NCBI GenBank assembly: GCA_024743175.1
Contig: JANSXA010000002.1
Coordinates: 434,001-498,000, forward strand
Direction of reading: 5' to 3'
Origin: Pseudomonadaceae bacterium
GTDB lineage: Bacteria; Pseudomonadota; Gammaproteobacteria; Pseudomonadales; Azotimanducaceae
DNA length: 64,000 bases
The notes beneath the pieces are model-generated. The model ran no database searches. It worked only from the letters and a program-made list of their open reading frames with translations, and was not told where the DNA came from. The position numbers were made by a program, and so were the translations under genes. This document shows, piece by piece, positions 34,998-43,678 of the stretch; position 1 is the first letter of the stretch; each line of letters opens with the position of its first letter.

Positions 34998-36932
34998 CTA
35001 CACACCGGACGAATCACCATACGATTCAAGCCACGCTTCGAGCATCATCACAGCCCACAAGCGGGCTGCGTTATTGCTTTGGCCACTCTGATGAGACTGC
35101 CATAACTGCTGTACAGGCTGCGGATCGATAAGCCCCTCAGCAGCAATGCGGCGCGGCTCAAGCAGGTGTTCGCCCCACTCTCGAAGGGGGCCGCGCAGCC
35201 ACGTTTCCAGCGGCACCCCAAAACCCATCTTCGGTCGATCTGTAAGTTGACGTGGCACATATTCGTTCAATATTCGTTTTAGCAAAAACTTGGGCTCATC
35301 GGGTCGGGAGCGCAAATGCCCAGGCAAACCACTGACAAACTCGACAACACGATGATCCAATAGCGGCACTCTGGCTTCGAGACTAACGGCCATACTGGCC
35401 CTATCCACCTTCGTCAGAATGTCATCTGGTAGATAGCAGAGGGTATCCTGCAGAGCCATGCGTTGCAGCTCCGGGAAAGACTGTGTCCAGTGTCGACGAT
35501 CATTGTAAGGTGTCACAAGTTCAGTGCTATCGATGCAGACCTCATCAGGTGACCGCCAGTGCGACATCAAACTTTCATAGAATGCACGATGGCCGTCTGC
35601 ACTAAGCAACTCACCCGCGGTGCGTAGTTTTTGACTCAACGGACCTTTGCGCCCACCCAATGCGCCACCAGGAACGTTGCGCGTCAGCGTTTGAGTGGCT
35701 GGGTGGACAAACAGCCTTGAGGCAGCCCCGCGTAACAGAGGCGGCACCCACCGGATCCGGCGCCAGAACTGTTCTGCCGTGCGGTATCGATTATACCCCC
35801 AAAATAATTCGTCACCACCATCGCCACTCAATGCGACAGTTACCTCCCTTCTAGCCATACGACTGACAAGATATGTGGGTAGGAGCGACGAGTCTGCAAA
35901 CGGTTCGTCACAAAGAGATGGCAGTTTTTCCACCGCCGCCAGCATGTCCTGTTGGTCAATGTATAGTTCAGTGTGCCGGGTACCAAGATGCTGAGCTACA
36001 TCTTTCGCATGTTGCGCTTCATTGTATCGGGGATCATCAAAGCCTATGGTAAAAGTCTGCACAGGCTGCGAAGACTGCTCCTGCATCAGTGCGCAAACCA
36101 GAGACGAATCAATCCCCCCTGATAAAAATCCTCCCAACGGCACGTCAGCGATAAGACGATCTTTAACCGACTGGCGCAGCAGTTCGTGTAGCTGTGTTTG
36201 GGCCGTGCGTTCGTCCAGGTCATCATTCATCTCAACGTAATCGTTTAGCGACCAAAAACTATGGAGTTCGGGAGCCGTATTTACCGCGGCGTTAGTGTCA
36301 AGGCAAAGGAGGTTGCCAGGTAACAACTTCTTTATTTCATTGAAAATGCTCGCAGGTCCCGGAATGAAACTGTGTCTCAAGAAGGTCGCAACCGCTGCAC
36401 GGTTTATGGTCAATTGATTACTACAGGGACGCAATGCATGTAGCTCAGAGGCAAACACAAATGCATTCTCAGCCCAACCATAGTACAAAGGCTTAATACC
36501 CAGGCGATCTCTAGCCAGCCATAATTCCTGTTTGACCGTGTCAAAGACTGCGAAGGCAAACATACCCACCAGCCTGTCCACTGCAGCCTTTACGCCTTGC
36601 TCAGCGATCGCTTCAACCAACACCTCAGTGTCAGAACTGCCGCGCCAGGCAGAGAAACGCAAACTCTCACCTAAGCTCCTAGCATTGTATATTTCACCGT
36701 TGAAGGCGAGCACCCACCGGCCATCGTGCGACTTCATCGGTTGGTGTCCAGCCTCACTTAGATCAACGACGGATAGGCGACGATGGGCAAGCGCGACATT
36801 AGCCTCGCTCCATGCACCTTGGCCATCAGGACCGCGGTGATGAAGGCGGTCAGCCATCGCTCTTACCAGCTTCAGATTCGCATCAGCGTGACTCTGCCTT
36901 TGGGATTGCACCAACCCAGCCAACCCGCACAT
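34998..36932 (-). CDS. asnB: Glutamine-hydrolysing asparagine synthase
   Basis: 644 residues, two domains. The class II glutamine amidotransferase begins MCGLAGL with the N-terminal Cys nucleophile after Met removal, followed by HHRGPDG and AFNGEIYN. The synthetase domain has the PP-loop LSGGIDSSLVCALM (about 265) and ALSGDGGDELFWGYNRYR. In polysaccharide clusters AsnB-like proteins often amidate uronic acids or similar sugars rather than make free asparagine; context favours that. The length and all motifs appear intact. Confidence 0.93.
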   Translation of the reverse strand: MCGLAGLVQSQRQSHADANLKLVRAMADRLHHRGPDGQGAWSEANVALAHRRLSVVDLSEAGHQPMKSHDGRWVLAFNGEIYNARSLGESLRFSAWRGSSDTEVLVEAIAEQGVKAAVDRLVGMFAFAVFDTVKQELWLARDRLGIKPLYYGWAENAFVFASELHALRPCSNQLTINRAAVATFLRHSFIPGPASIFNEIKKLLPGNLLCLDTNAAVNTAPELHSFWSLNDYVEMNDDLDERTAQTQLHELLRQSVKDRLIADVPLGGFLSGGIDSSLVCALMQEQSSQPVQTFTIGFDDPRYNEAQHAKDVAQHLGTRHTELYIDQQDMLAAVEKLPSLCDEPFADSSLLPTYLVSRMARREVTVALSGDGGDELFWGYNRYRTAEQFWRRIRWVPPLLRGAASRLFVHPATQTLTRNVPGGALGGRKGPLSQKLRTAGELLSADGHRAFYESLMSHWRSPDEVCIDSTELVTPYNDRRHWTQSFPELQRMALQDTLCYLPDDILTKVDRASMAVSLEARVPLLDHRVVEFVSGLPGHLRSRPDEPKFLLKRILNEYVPRQLTDRPKMGFGVPLETWLRGPLREWGEHLLEPRRIAAEGLIDPQPVQQLWQSHQSGQSNNAARLWAVMMLEAWLESYGDSSGV

Positions 36933-37025
36933 GTTTATCGCCGCTCTAGCAGAGATTGATTTATCAATAGCTGACCTGTTTGCGACATGCCCTGCTTTGG
37001 CACATACACGAGCCCGATAAACTGA

Positions 37026-38150
37026 TCAGGCTTGTTCAACGGAGTCAATTCCAAGCACGCTTTCCCATTCATTCGAAATTTTTTCCATTGCGTAACGTTG
37101 TCGTACTTGTTTTGCCATATTTCCCAAACGCTTTCGCAGAGTCGGATTTCGCATCATGGTTTCAAGACCAGCTTGTAGCTCGTCGCATTCCGATTTAACT
37201 GGCACCAGCATGCCATTCTGGCAGTGTTCGACTATTTCATCCGGACCAGTGTCACAGGCTGTACTGAGCACGGGCACACCATAGCTCATCGCTTCCACCA
37301 AGGCATTTGGAAACCCTTCGTAACGCGAACTCATCACAAACAGATCAGCACGCTCATACCATTGCGCCATATTCCCCACCCTCCCTAGCAGGTGAATTCG
37401 ATTTTGTAGTTTATGTTCAGCAATTTTTGCCTCGAGTTCACTGCGCTGTTCGCCTTCGCCCAGGATAGCCAGCGTCCACTCGGGATAGTCATGCGCAATT
37501 TGCGCAAATGCTTCAGTTAGCTGGTGAAATCCTTTTTGGGGCGTAAGACGACCTACACCGATTACGAGCTTCGACCCCTCGGTGAGTGTGCTGACAGGGA
37601 CTTCAGGCGCCAGCGACGCAGGCAATGGATAGGAAACCGGATTAAATATAACAGTCCCGCGTGCGCCTGGAATCGTACGCGCAAGCCAATCTTTACCTTT
37701 CGCGGTTTGCATCACTACATGCGCACAACGCTTGTAAACCAGCTTACGCAACCACTCCATCAAGGCACCCAGGGGTTGATGGGGAGGATATATTCTTTCG
37801 GACACGACCACGCGGACACCCAAACCGAGCGTTGCCAGAACCACAGCGATATTAACTAGGCTCAGAAAACTCAGTATTGCATCAGGACGTTCCTGGCGAA
37901 CAAGGTCTCGGACGGCCTTGAACCGCTTTAGCTGATTCAGCAGTGAACGCTTCGTCGAACCCACAACATCCGCCAAGAAAGTCAGCTTTACTCCCGGAGC
38001 CAGCGTGTATCCGCATTCACCACGTCCCGAAAAAGTGGCAACTATATGTACGCAATGACCCCGGCTGGTCCAGTCGTTGGCAAGCAGGGCTGCAATTCTT
38101 TCTGCGCCGCCCCCGTGCATGGAACTGACAAATATTACTATCCTCGCCAT
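37026..38150 (-). CDS. Glycosyltransferase family 4
   Basis: 374 residues, GT-B fold. The N-terminal IVIFVSSMHGGGAERIAALLANDW is a GT4 opening. The donor-binding domain has KLVIGVGRLTPQKGFHQLTEAF, WTLAILGEGEQRSELEAKI and the E-x7-E motif in YEGFPNALVEAMSYG. It is similar in build to the GT4 at 31599-32711 and probably arose from the same family, though the two are not close copies. It is the first gene of the island on this strand, 93 bases before asnB. Confidence 0.93.
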   Translation of the reverse strand: MARIVIFVSSMHGGGAERIAALLANDWTSRGHCVHIVATFSGRGECGYTLAPGVKLTFLADVVGSTKRSLLNQLKRFKAVRDLVRQERPDAILSFLSLVNIAVVLATLGLGVRVVVSERIYPPHQPLGALMEWLRKLVYKRCAHVVMQTAKGKDWLARTIPGARGTVIFNPVSYPLPASLAPEVPVSTLTEGSKLVIGVGRLTPQKGFHQLTEAFAQIAHDYPEWTLAILGEGEQRSELEAKIAEHKLQNRIHLLGRVGNMAQWYERADLFVMSSRYEGFPNALVEAMSYGVPVLSTACDTGPDEIVEHCQNGMLVPVKSECDELQAGLETMMRNPTLRKRLGNMAKQVRQRYAMEKISNEWESVLGIDSVEQA

Positions 38151-38582
38151 AACACTACGTATGACATCCTTGGGTGAGTTGCGACGTTAGATTCATAATA
38201 GAGAGTTTACCCCATCAGCTTTAATCAAGGCTCGTCTGTCACTCAGATAACCCAGAAGATGCACTTAACCCTATCCTGTGGTTCGGGCTTGTTAAGGTTA
38301 AAAGTCGCAAGTTACCTCAGGCTGGCTATCGTCTACATCCGCGTGCGTACGATCAGCATCGGCAAAGGGTGAAAAAACGTACTTTGCATAGCAAAAAATC
38401 GAACTATCCAGACCTCTATCATCATGATACGGTTTGTCCCCTTCGGGTTTGGGTACCTGCAGAGCGTTGAAAATAAACGCAAAAATGGTGTCCAAGCGTT
38501 GACGACAACTCAGTTGCGTAGATCGAAAGGAGCGCAAATAGGGGTCGCCGGCGGAACATAAACTACATTTCGGGAGAAGCCA
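38151..38582. other. Divergent intergenic region between polysaccharide island and cofC
   Basis: 432 bases with no convincing gene. On the minus strand, about 38298-38500 stays open and reads protein-like (ALQVPKPEGDKPYHDDRGLD, then KYVFSPFADADRTHADVDD). It has no start, and its upstream continuation is antisense to cofC. It may be a 3' remnant. Upstream of cofC, GGGAG lies six bases before the ATG and an AT-rich stretch at about 38360-38400 could hold its promoter; no clear -35/-10 pair is seen. Confidence 0.5.
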
Positions 38583-39248
38583 ATGTGGGCCATCGTTCCC
38601 ATAAAGACGTTTGAGCGCGCGAAACAACGTCTTGCCAACGTACTCAGTGAAGAGGAACGACGCGCACTCATGCTGGCCATGGCTCGAGACGTTCTGACCT
38701 GTCTCACCAAATGTAATCAACTTTCCGGCATCCTGATTGTATCCCGCACCCCGGAAGCCGACGCTTTGGCACAATCCTTTGGCACAGAGCGATATGCTGA
38801 AAGCCCAACCGCCAATCTGGCACAAGCGCTTGAGCAGGCAACACAACATCTGATCGATCATTTCAACGCCAACGGTGTGGTTATTGTGCCTGCTGATGTT
38901 CCTGGCATCGACGCGCAGGAGCTGGATCAACTGTTGAGTAACAACAAGACCGTAACCATTCTGCCTGATGCAGAGAACATCGGTACCAACGGTCTTATCA
39001 GCAAACCGCCGATGTGCCTGCCTTACATTTTCGACGGTCAGAGTTTTAAACCCCACGTCGATGCGGCCTTTGAACGCGGTATCACGCCTATCATTGTGCC
39101 GGCGACAAAGTTTGCATTGGATATCGATACACCGAAAGACCTTGTAGCCGTGCTCAATGATGAGCCCCACAGTCAGACCGCCAGCTACCTGCGCCGCTCC
39201 GGCATAACGGCACGCCTCGAGCAACTCACGAATTCATTATCTGGATAG
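38583..39248 (+). CDS. cofC: CofC nucleotidyltransferase (phospholactate/PEP/3-phosphoglycerate guanylyltransferase)
   Basis: 221 residues. It opens MWAIVPIKTFERAKQRLANVLSEEERR, the nucleotide-binding loop with Lys and Arg. GILIVSRTPEADALAQSFG, VVIVPADVPGIDAQELDQLL, ENIGTNGLISKPP and FALDIDTPKDL follow. These are the family motifs of CofC. It loads a three-carbon phospho-acid onto GMP for CofD. The substrate (2-phospholactate, PEP or 3-phosphoglycerate) is not evident from these motifs. Six bases separate it from the FO synthase gene. GGGAG precedes the ATG. Confidence 0.93.
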   Translation: MWAIVPIKTFERAKQRLANVLSEEERRALMLAMARDVLTCLTKCNQLSGILIVSRTPEADALAQSFGTERYAESPTANLAQALEQATQHLIDHFNANGVVIVPADVPGIDAQELDQLLSNNKTVTILPDAENIGTNGLISKPPMCLPYIFDGQSFKPHVDAAFERGITPIIVPATKFALDIDTPKDLVAVLNDEPHSQTASYLRRSGITARLEQLTNSLSG

Positions 39249-39254
39249 CGTTTT

Positions 39255-41759
39255 ATGTACACTTCACATTCAAACCCGGACGATGCTGTTGTTAAACTGT
39301 TGTCTGATGCTCAGGCAGGGATATTGCCCAGCAACGAAGACGCGCTTGCATTGGCTGATTTCGACAACACTCGAGCATTGGCAGACGTCGCGCAGGAGCT
39401 ACGCGACACCGGCTTTCACAATGTTGTCACCTACTCTAAGAAGGTATTCATACCGCTGACACATCTGTGTCGGGATGTCTGTCACTACTGCACCTTTGCG
39501 CAGGTGCCACGCAAACTCAAAGCGGCATATATGACCATCGATGAGGTGCTTGAGGTAGCGCGTCATGGCCTATCCATGGGTTGCAAAGAAGCCCTGTTCA
39601 CGCTGGGTGAAAAACCGGAACTGCGCTACAAAGCAGCACGGGAAGCCCTTGCTGAAATGGGCTATGCCAGCACTACCGAATACCTTAAAGCTGCCGCTGA
39701 AGCAGTTTTCAAGGAAACCGGTTTATTACCGCACCTGAATCCTGGCAACCTGAGCCCTGAAGAACTGGCGGACTTACGCAGCGTCTCGCCTTCTATGGGC
39801 ATCATGCTGGAATCCGCCTCCGACCGCCTGACTGAAAAAGGTATGCCCCACTACGGCAGCCCGGACAAAATTCCCGCGGTGCGACTGGAGACGTTACGCA
39901 ATGCCGGTATCGCCAGAGTGCCTTTCACCACCGGCATTTTAATTGGTATTGGCGAAACTCGACTGGAACGCATTGAAAGCCTGTTGGCTATTCGTGACAT
40001 TCACCAGGAATACGGCCACATCCAGGAAATCATTGTGCAGAACTTCCGCGCGAAAGCGGAGACCAAAATGGTAAATGCACCTGAACCAGACTTAAACGAA
40101 CTGTTGTGGACCATCGCTGTCACCAGAATCCTGTTCGGCGCGCATATGAGCATACAGGCGCCACCCAACCTGAGCCCAGGCGTGCTGCCACAAATTGTCC
40201 ATGCGGGCATCAATGATTGGGGCGGTGTTTCACCGGTCACACCAGATTTTGTAAACCCTGAAGCACCCTGGCCACATCTCGAAGACCTGACCCGGGAAAC
40301 TGCAGCGGCAGGTAAATATCTGACCGAACGCCTGACGGTTTACCCCAGTTATGCAATTGATCTGGACACCTGGGTTCATGAAGACCTGCACATCCGGGTT
40401 CTGGACATGATCGATACCGAGGGATTTCCGCGCATTGATGAGTGGTGCCCTGGGGATGTTGATATCAAACCACCCGTTGACGTCATGACCGCCATCATGG
40501 ATGCACCAGAACACGTATCCGCTGACATCAGGACAATCATCGACAATGTTAAAAGCGGCGAAGACCTCAGCGAAGCCGAAGTTGTCCGCCTGTTTCAGGC
40601 GAGAGGTGACGACTTCACTGCGGTGGTACAGGCTGCAGACGAGTTGCGCCGTCAGGTTTGTGGCAACACGGTCAGTTTTGTCGTTAACCGAAACATCAAT
40701 TACACCAACATCTGTTATTTCAAATGTCAGTTCTGCGCGTTCTCGAAAGGCAAATTGTCTGAAAATCTGCGCGGTCGGCCTTACGATCTGTCTGATGAAG
40801 AAATTACCCGACGTACCCAGGAAGCCTGGCACCGCGGCGCAACAGAAGTGTGTATGCAGGGAGGGATCCACCCGGAATACACCGGTGATACCTACGTCAA
40901 CCTACTACGCACGGTTAAAGCTGCGGTTCCACAAATGCATATTCACGCTTTTTCACCGCTGGAAGTCTGGCAGGGTGCAGCGACCATGGAGATGGAACTC
41001 GAACCCTACCTGCACATGCTGAAAGATGCTGGTCTGGACACGCTACCCGGCACAGCAGCTGAAATTCTTGATGACGAAGTACGTGCCGTTATCTGCGCTG
41101 ACAAAATCAATGCGGCGCAGTGGCTGCAGGTGATGGAAGCTGCACATAATGTCGGCTTCAACACAACTGCCACCATCATGTACGGCCACGTTGAAAAATC
41201 TTATCACTGGGCAAGACATTTAATCCGTATACGCGAGCTGCAGAAGCGCACCGGAGGATTCACTGAATTTGTGCCGCTGCCGTTTGTACATATGGAAGCG
41301 CCTATGTACCTGAAAGGCAAAGCCCGCAAGGGACCTACCTTCCGCGAAGCGGTTCTCATGCACTCGGTGGCAAGACTTACCCTGCACGGCCAGATCGACA
41401 ACATCCAGGCGAGCTGGGTGAAGATGGGGCACGAAGGTGTGAAAGCCTGCTTGAACGCGGGTTGTAACGACCTGGGCGGTACGTTGATGAACGAGTCCAT
41501 CAGCCGTGCTGCAGGTACTGAACATGGCCAGGAAACCTCATCCGAAGAAATGCGCCGAATAATCCGCACCCTGAACCGCAATCCCCGCCAGCGCCTGACC
41601 GCTTATGGTCCAGTCAGCGCTGAACGCGAACAGGCCGGTATCGCTGCGGGTGAGTTAACCGAGATCATCAATACACCAGCGAAAAAGTACGAGCGTAAAC
41701 GGCCTTCGTCGTCCCTGGTACGCAACGATCTGATTGCCGCTGTGGAGATCTCGAAGTAA
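39255..41759 (+). CDS. fbiC: FO synthase, CofG-CofH fusion (FbiC type)
   Basis: 834 residues with two radical-SAM halves. The CofG half carries the first cluster motif CRDVCHYC near residue 75. The CofH half carries CYFKCQFC near residue 490, just after NINYTN. Conserved stretches include LTLGEKPE, NPGNLSPEELADL, GILIGIGETRLERIESL, and the C-terminal VPLPFVHMEAPMYLKGKARKGPTFREAV. Together the halves condense tyrosine with 5-amino-6-ribitylamino-uracil to the deazaflavin FO. Fusion is typical of actinobacteria and of bacteria that acquired F420; archaea mostly have separate genes. Confidence 0.96.
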   Translation: MYTSHSNPDDAVVKLLSDAQAGILPSNEDALALADFDNTRALADVAQELRDTGFHNVVTYSKKVFIPLTHLCRDVCHYCTFAQVPRKLKAAYMTIDEVLEVARHGLSMGCKEALFTLGEKPELRYKAAREALAEMGYASTTEYLKAAAEAVFKETGLLPHLNPGNLSPEELADLRSVSPSMGIMLESASDRLTEKGMPHYGSPDKIPAVRLETLRNAGIARVPFTTGILIGIGETRLERIESLLAIRDIHQEYGHIQEIIVQNFRAKAETKMVNAPEPDLNELLWTIAVTRILFGAHMSIQAPPNLSPGVLPQIVHAGINDWGGVSPVTPDFVNPEAPWPHLEDLTRETAAAGKYLTERLTVYPSYAIDLDTWVHEDLHIRVLDMIDTEGFPRIDEWCPGDVDIKPPVDVMTAIMDAPEHVSADIRTIIDNVKSGEDLSEAEVVRLFQARGDDFTAVVQAADELRRQVCGNTVSFVVNRNINYTNICYFKCQFCAFSKGKLSENLRGRPYDLSDEEITRRTQEAWHRGATEVCMQGGIHPEYTGDTYVNLLRTVKAAVPQMHIHAFSPLEVWQGAATMEMELEPYLHMLKDAGLDTLPGTAAEILDDEVRAVICADKINAAQWLQVMEAAHNVGFNTTATIMYGHVEKSYHWARHLIRIRELQKRTGGFTEFVPLPFVHMEAPMYLKGKARKGPTFREAVLMHSVARLTLHGQIDNIQASWVKMGHEGVKACLNAGCNDLGGTLMNESISRAAGTEHGQETSSEEMRRIIRTLNRNPRQRLTAYGPVSAEREQAGIAAGELTEIINTPAKKYERKRPSSSLVRNDLIAAVEISK

Positions 41760-41771
41760 AACCGTTCAGGT

Positions 41772-41801
41772 AAAAAAGCCCGGGGGGGGTGACCCCCGGG
41801 C
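41772..41801 (-). terminator. Intrinsic terminator for the minus-strand small gene
   Basis: The arms GCCCGGGGG and CCCCCGGGC form a perfect 9-bp GC-rich stem around a 6-base loop. On the minus strand it is followed by six T, the hallmark of a rho-independent terminator. In the plus direction there is no T-run, so it serves the gene at 41815-42012 rather than fbiC. Confidence 0.85.
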
Positions 41802-41814
41802 AAGGCGTAGAACA

Positions 41815-42012
41815 TCAGAATGTCCAGTGAGCGAACTGCATCGCCCGGACCCAGTCGTGAAACCATTGATGTCTACGCGGCTGTATCTCGACCAGCTCGA
41901 GCAATCCACCAGTGCCATGAATAACACGTAGTTCGTAATTCTGCTCCGGCTTACGCGGGCTGTGCGCCCGCTCCAGCTGCTCTGGCTCTAAAGCCTGTTG
42001 AGTACTCATCAT
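41815..42012 (-). CDS. Small hypothetical protein (65 residues)
   Basis: Two adjacent ATG codons (42012 and 42009) are preceded by AGGAG at good spacing, and the stop is followed 14 bases later by a strong terminator. Both features argue for a true gene. The protein is soluble, with a charged N-terminal third (EPEQLERAHSPRKPEQ), a predicted strand pair (YELRVIHGTGGLLELVEIQPR) and an aromatic end (HQWFHDWVRAMQFAHWTF). No family is recognised. It follows the MFS transporter gene by 42 bases on the same strand and is likely in its transcript. Confidence 0.7.
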   Translation of the reverse strand: MMSTQQALEPEQLERAHSPRKPEQNYELRVIHGTGGLLELVEIQPRRHQWFHDWVRAMQFAHWTF

Positions 42013-42054
42013 CTATCTCCTGAACAATTAAAATCTGTTTGTTGTGGATGCTTT

Positions 42055-43284
42055 TCATCCATTACTCACCTCCTGGCCTGGGGCCACCTGTGTTTGTCCG
42101 TTTTTTATTGCCGCCACCAGCGGCAATATGAGCCCGCCGAATATCACCAGGGTAATGACCGCCAACATGACAAGTGTGGTCTGCATACCCCAGATGTCAT
42201 GGCTGTACCCTACAAATGGCCCGGTCAGTACAAAGGCACCGCGAAAGCCAAAGCTGGCTAACGAGTTGGCTGTTGCACGGAACTCTCCCGGCACACGTCT
42301 GTTCAGCGCATCACGCAGCACCACCAGGCCAAACCCTCTGGCCAGGAAAAATGTAGCGCTGGCCATCAAGCCGCCAACCACCCCGAAAACTTCAAGACCG
42401 ATGTAGCCAACCGCCGGCGCCAGACCGATGAAGACCAACAACACCCTTGACCCCACCAGGTCTTCAAATCGATGAGCCCAGCGACCTGCAAATGCGGCGA
42501 GCAGCGTCAATCCGCCCCACAGCCAGCCGAAATGAGCCAGCTCCACACCCTGGGTTTCCCACAGCTTCTGCAGCAACCAGACCGCATAGAAAGTTGTCAG
42601 ACTCCAGATCGACAGCGCCAGAAACACCAGGCGCAACACAGCAGAATGAGTCGCCAGATAGCGAAGTATCCGACCCATGTTTGCCATATGGCCGCTGGAT
42701 TCCAGACGCTGACCTGGCGGTTCAACCAGTCTCAATACCAGCAATACCGGTAGCCATCCGACCAGCACCTGCAGGTAAACCAGTTCGTCGAAGCTGGCAA
42801 ACAACAACACCAACGTACACGCCAGACCAGCCAGTGCTTCGGAGAACGTTCGCGCACTGTAAAGTTTCCCGACCACCTGACGCTGCTCATCCTCGCTACG
42901 ACCCATCGCTACCTCTGTGTCGTACAACAACGCAAGGTCCGTCCCTGATATCAACGAGTGGCTGAGACCGAGCAGAACTTCAAAGATGGCAAGCGTCCAG
43001 AAACCATCAGCTACCAACAGTGCTGAATGACCCAACGCAGCAACTATTGCACCGGCGACCAGCGTATTCCTGCGGCCTAGAACATCCGCTAAGTATCCGG
43101 AAGGCACCTCGGTCAGCAGAACCACCAGGCCAAACAAAGCCTGCAGGGAAAACACTTCCTGCATGCTGAGCCCCTTGCTCTGAAAGAAAGGCACGGCTAC
43201 CGGGATAATCACCAGAAAGACCTGGAAGAAACCGAGCAATAGCGTGCGGTGCAGGTTCCTACTTAATTTTTCTTCGTACGTCAT
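42055..43284 (-). CDS. Major facilitator superfamily transporter
   Basis: 409 residues, 12 membrane helices. The MFS motif A between helices 2 and 3 appears as SGYLADVLGRRNTLVAGAIVAALG (about 62-85). The second half has the weaker repeat at AGRWAHRFEDLVGSRVLL. Substrates of such proteins are usually drugs, sugars or small metabolites; none can be assigned. It is preceded by a long leader containing a promoter, structured RNA and a terminator, so its expression is probably controlled after transcription begins. Confidence 0.92.
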   Translation of the reverse strand: MTYEEKLSRNLHRTLLLGFFQVFLVIIPVAVPFFQSKGLSMQEVFSLQALFGLVVLLTEVPSGYLADVLGRRNTLVAGAIVAALGHSALLVADGFWTLAIFEVLLGLSHSLISGTDLALLYDTEVAMGRSEDEQRQVVGKLYSARTFSEALAGLACTLVLLFASFDELVYLQVLVGWLPVLLVLRLVEPPGQRLESSGHMANMGRILRYLATHSAVLRLVFLALSIWSLTTFYAVWLLQKLWETQGVELAHFGWLWGGLTLLAAFAGRWAHRFEDLVGSRVLLVFIGLAPAVGYIGLEVFGVVGGLMASATFFLARGFGLVVLRDALNRRVPGEFRATANSLASFGFRGAFVLTGPFVGYSHDIWGMQTTLVMLAVITLVIFGGLILPLVAAIKNGQTQVAPGQEVSNG

Positions 43285-43340
43285 TTTTCTTCTCGCTCAC
43301 ATCCATGTGATCGTTATTTCAATTTCTATTGCCCCAGAAC

Positions 43341-43376
43341 GAAAAAACCCCGAAGGCTTGCGGCTCTTCGGGGTTC
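43341..43376 (-). terminator. Intrinsic terminator inside the MFS leader
   Basis: On the minus strand AACCCCGAAG, a 10-base loop and CTTCGGGGTT form a 10-bp stem followed by TTTTTT. It lies 57 bases before the MFS start codon and in the same direction. Read-through is thus needed to express the transporter. The position is that of an attenuator; simple termination of a separate small RNA is the other reading. Confidence 0.85.
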
Positions 43377-43575
43377 TAAATGTCTTAAAAGCGACAAATT
43401 CAACCGTCAGAGCCTCCCGGGTCATGGGCTACAAAGTCTTTAGCAACAATGATCGACATCGTTTCCACAGACACAGCCACACAACCGCGCAGGCAGATTG
43501 CCTGTGAGGTGGTTAGATATGTGTTGTGCCAAAGCGGGTTCATACGATGCCCAGGGTTGAATCTATATTTTCAGG
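43341..43575 (-). ncRNA. Structured leader RNA or small RNA upstream of the MFS gene
   Basis: The promoter at 43582-43610 would start a transcript near 43575, ending at the terminator at 43341, about 235 nucleotides. A 10-bp long-range stem (one G-U pair) joins 43555-43564 with 43396-43405. A hairpin with arms CAGGCA and TGCCTG lies at 43490-43504. A 19-codon ORF (43400-43459, ATG with GGAA upstream) ends with its TGA inside the 3' strand of the long-range stem. No known riboswitch class or 6S-like core was recognised. Confidence 0.55.
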
Positions 43576-43581
43576 GCGCGG

Positions 43582-43610
43582 ATAATGCGCCTCATACTTA
43601 CTGTTGTCAA
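43582..43610 (-). promoter_or_regulatory. Sigma-70-type promoter of the MFS leader
   Basis: On the minus strand, TTGACA (43605-43610) and CATTAT (43582-43587) are separated by exactly 17 bases. The -35 is a perfect consensus match and the -10 matches four of six. This is the strongest promoter I see in the window. It drives transcription toward the MFS transporter. Confidence 0.75.
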
Positions 43611-43678
43611 ACGAACTTTATCAATCTGTCGACATGACGTGATTTTTTGTGTCGAAATTCTTGTTTTAAACGCGACAG

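Noticed and set aside
38298-39224. Long minus-strand open frame opposite cofC
   Set aside because: It is antisense to a clear cofC gene with all family motifs; only the part beyond the cofC start might mean something.
43400-43575. 6S RNA identity of the MFS leader
   Set aside because: It has a long closing stem, but the neighbours and sequence do not match known 6S RNAs; a leader reading explains the position better.
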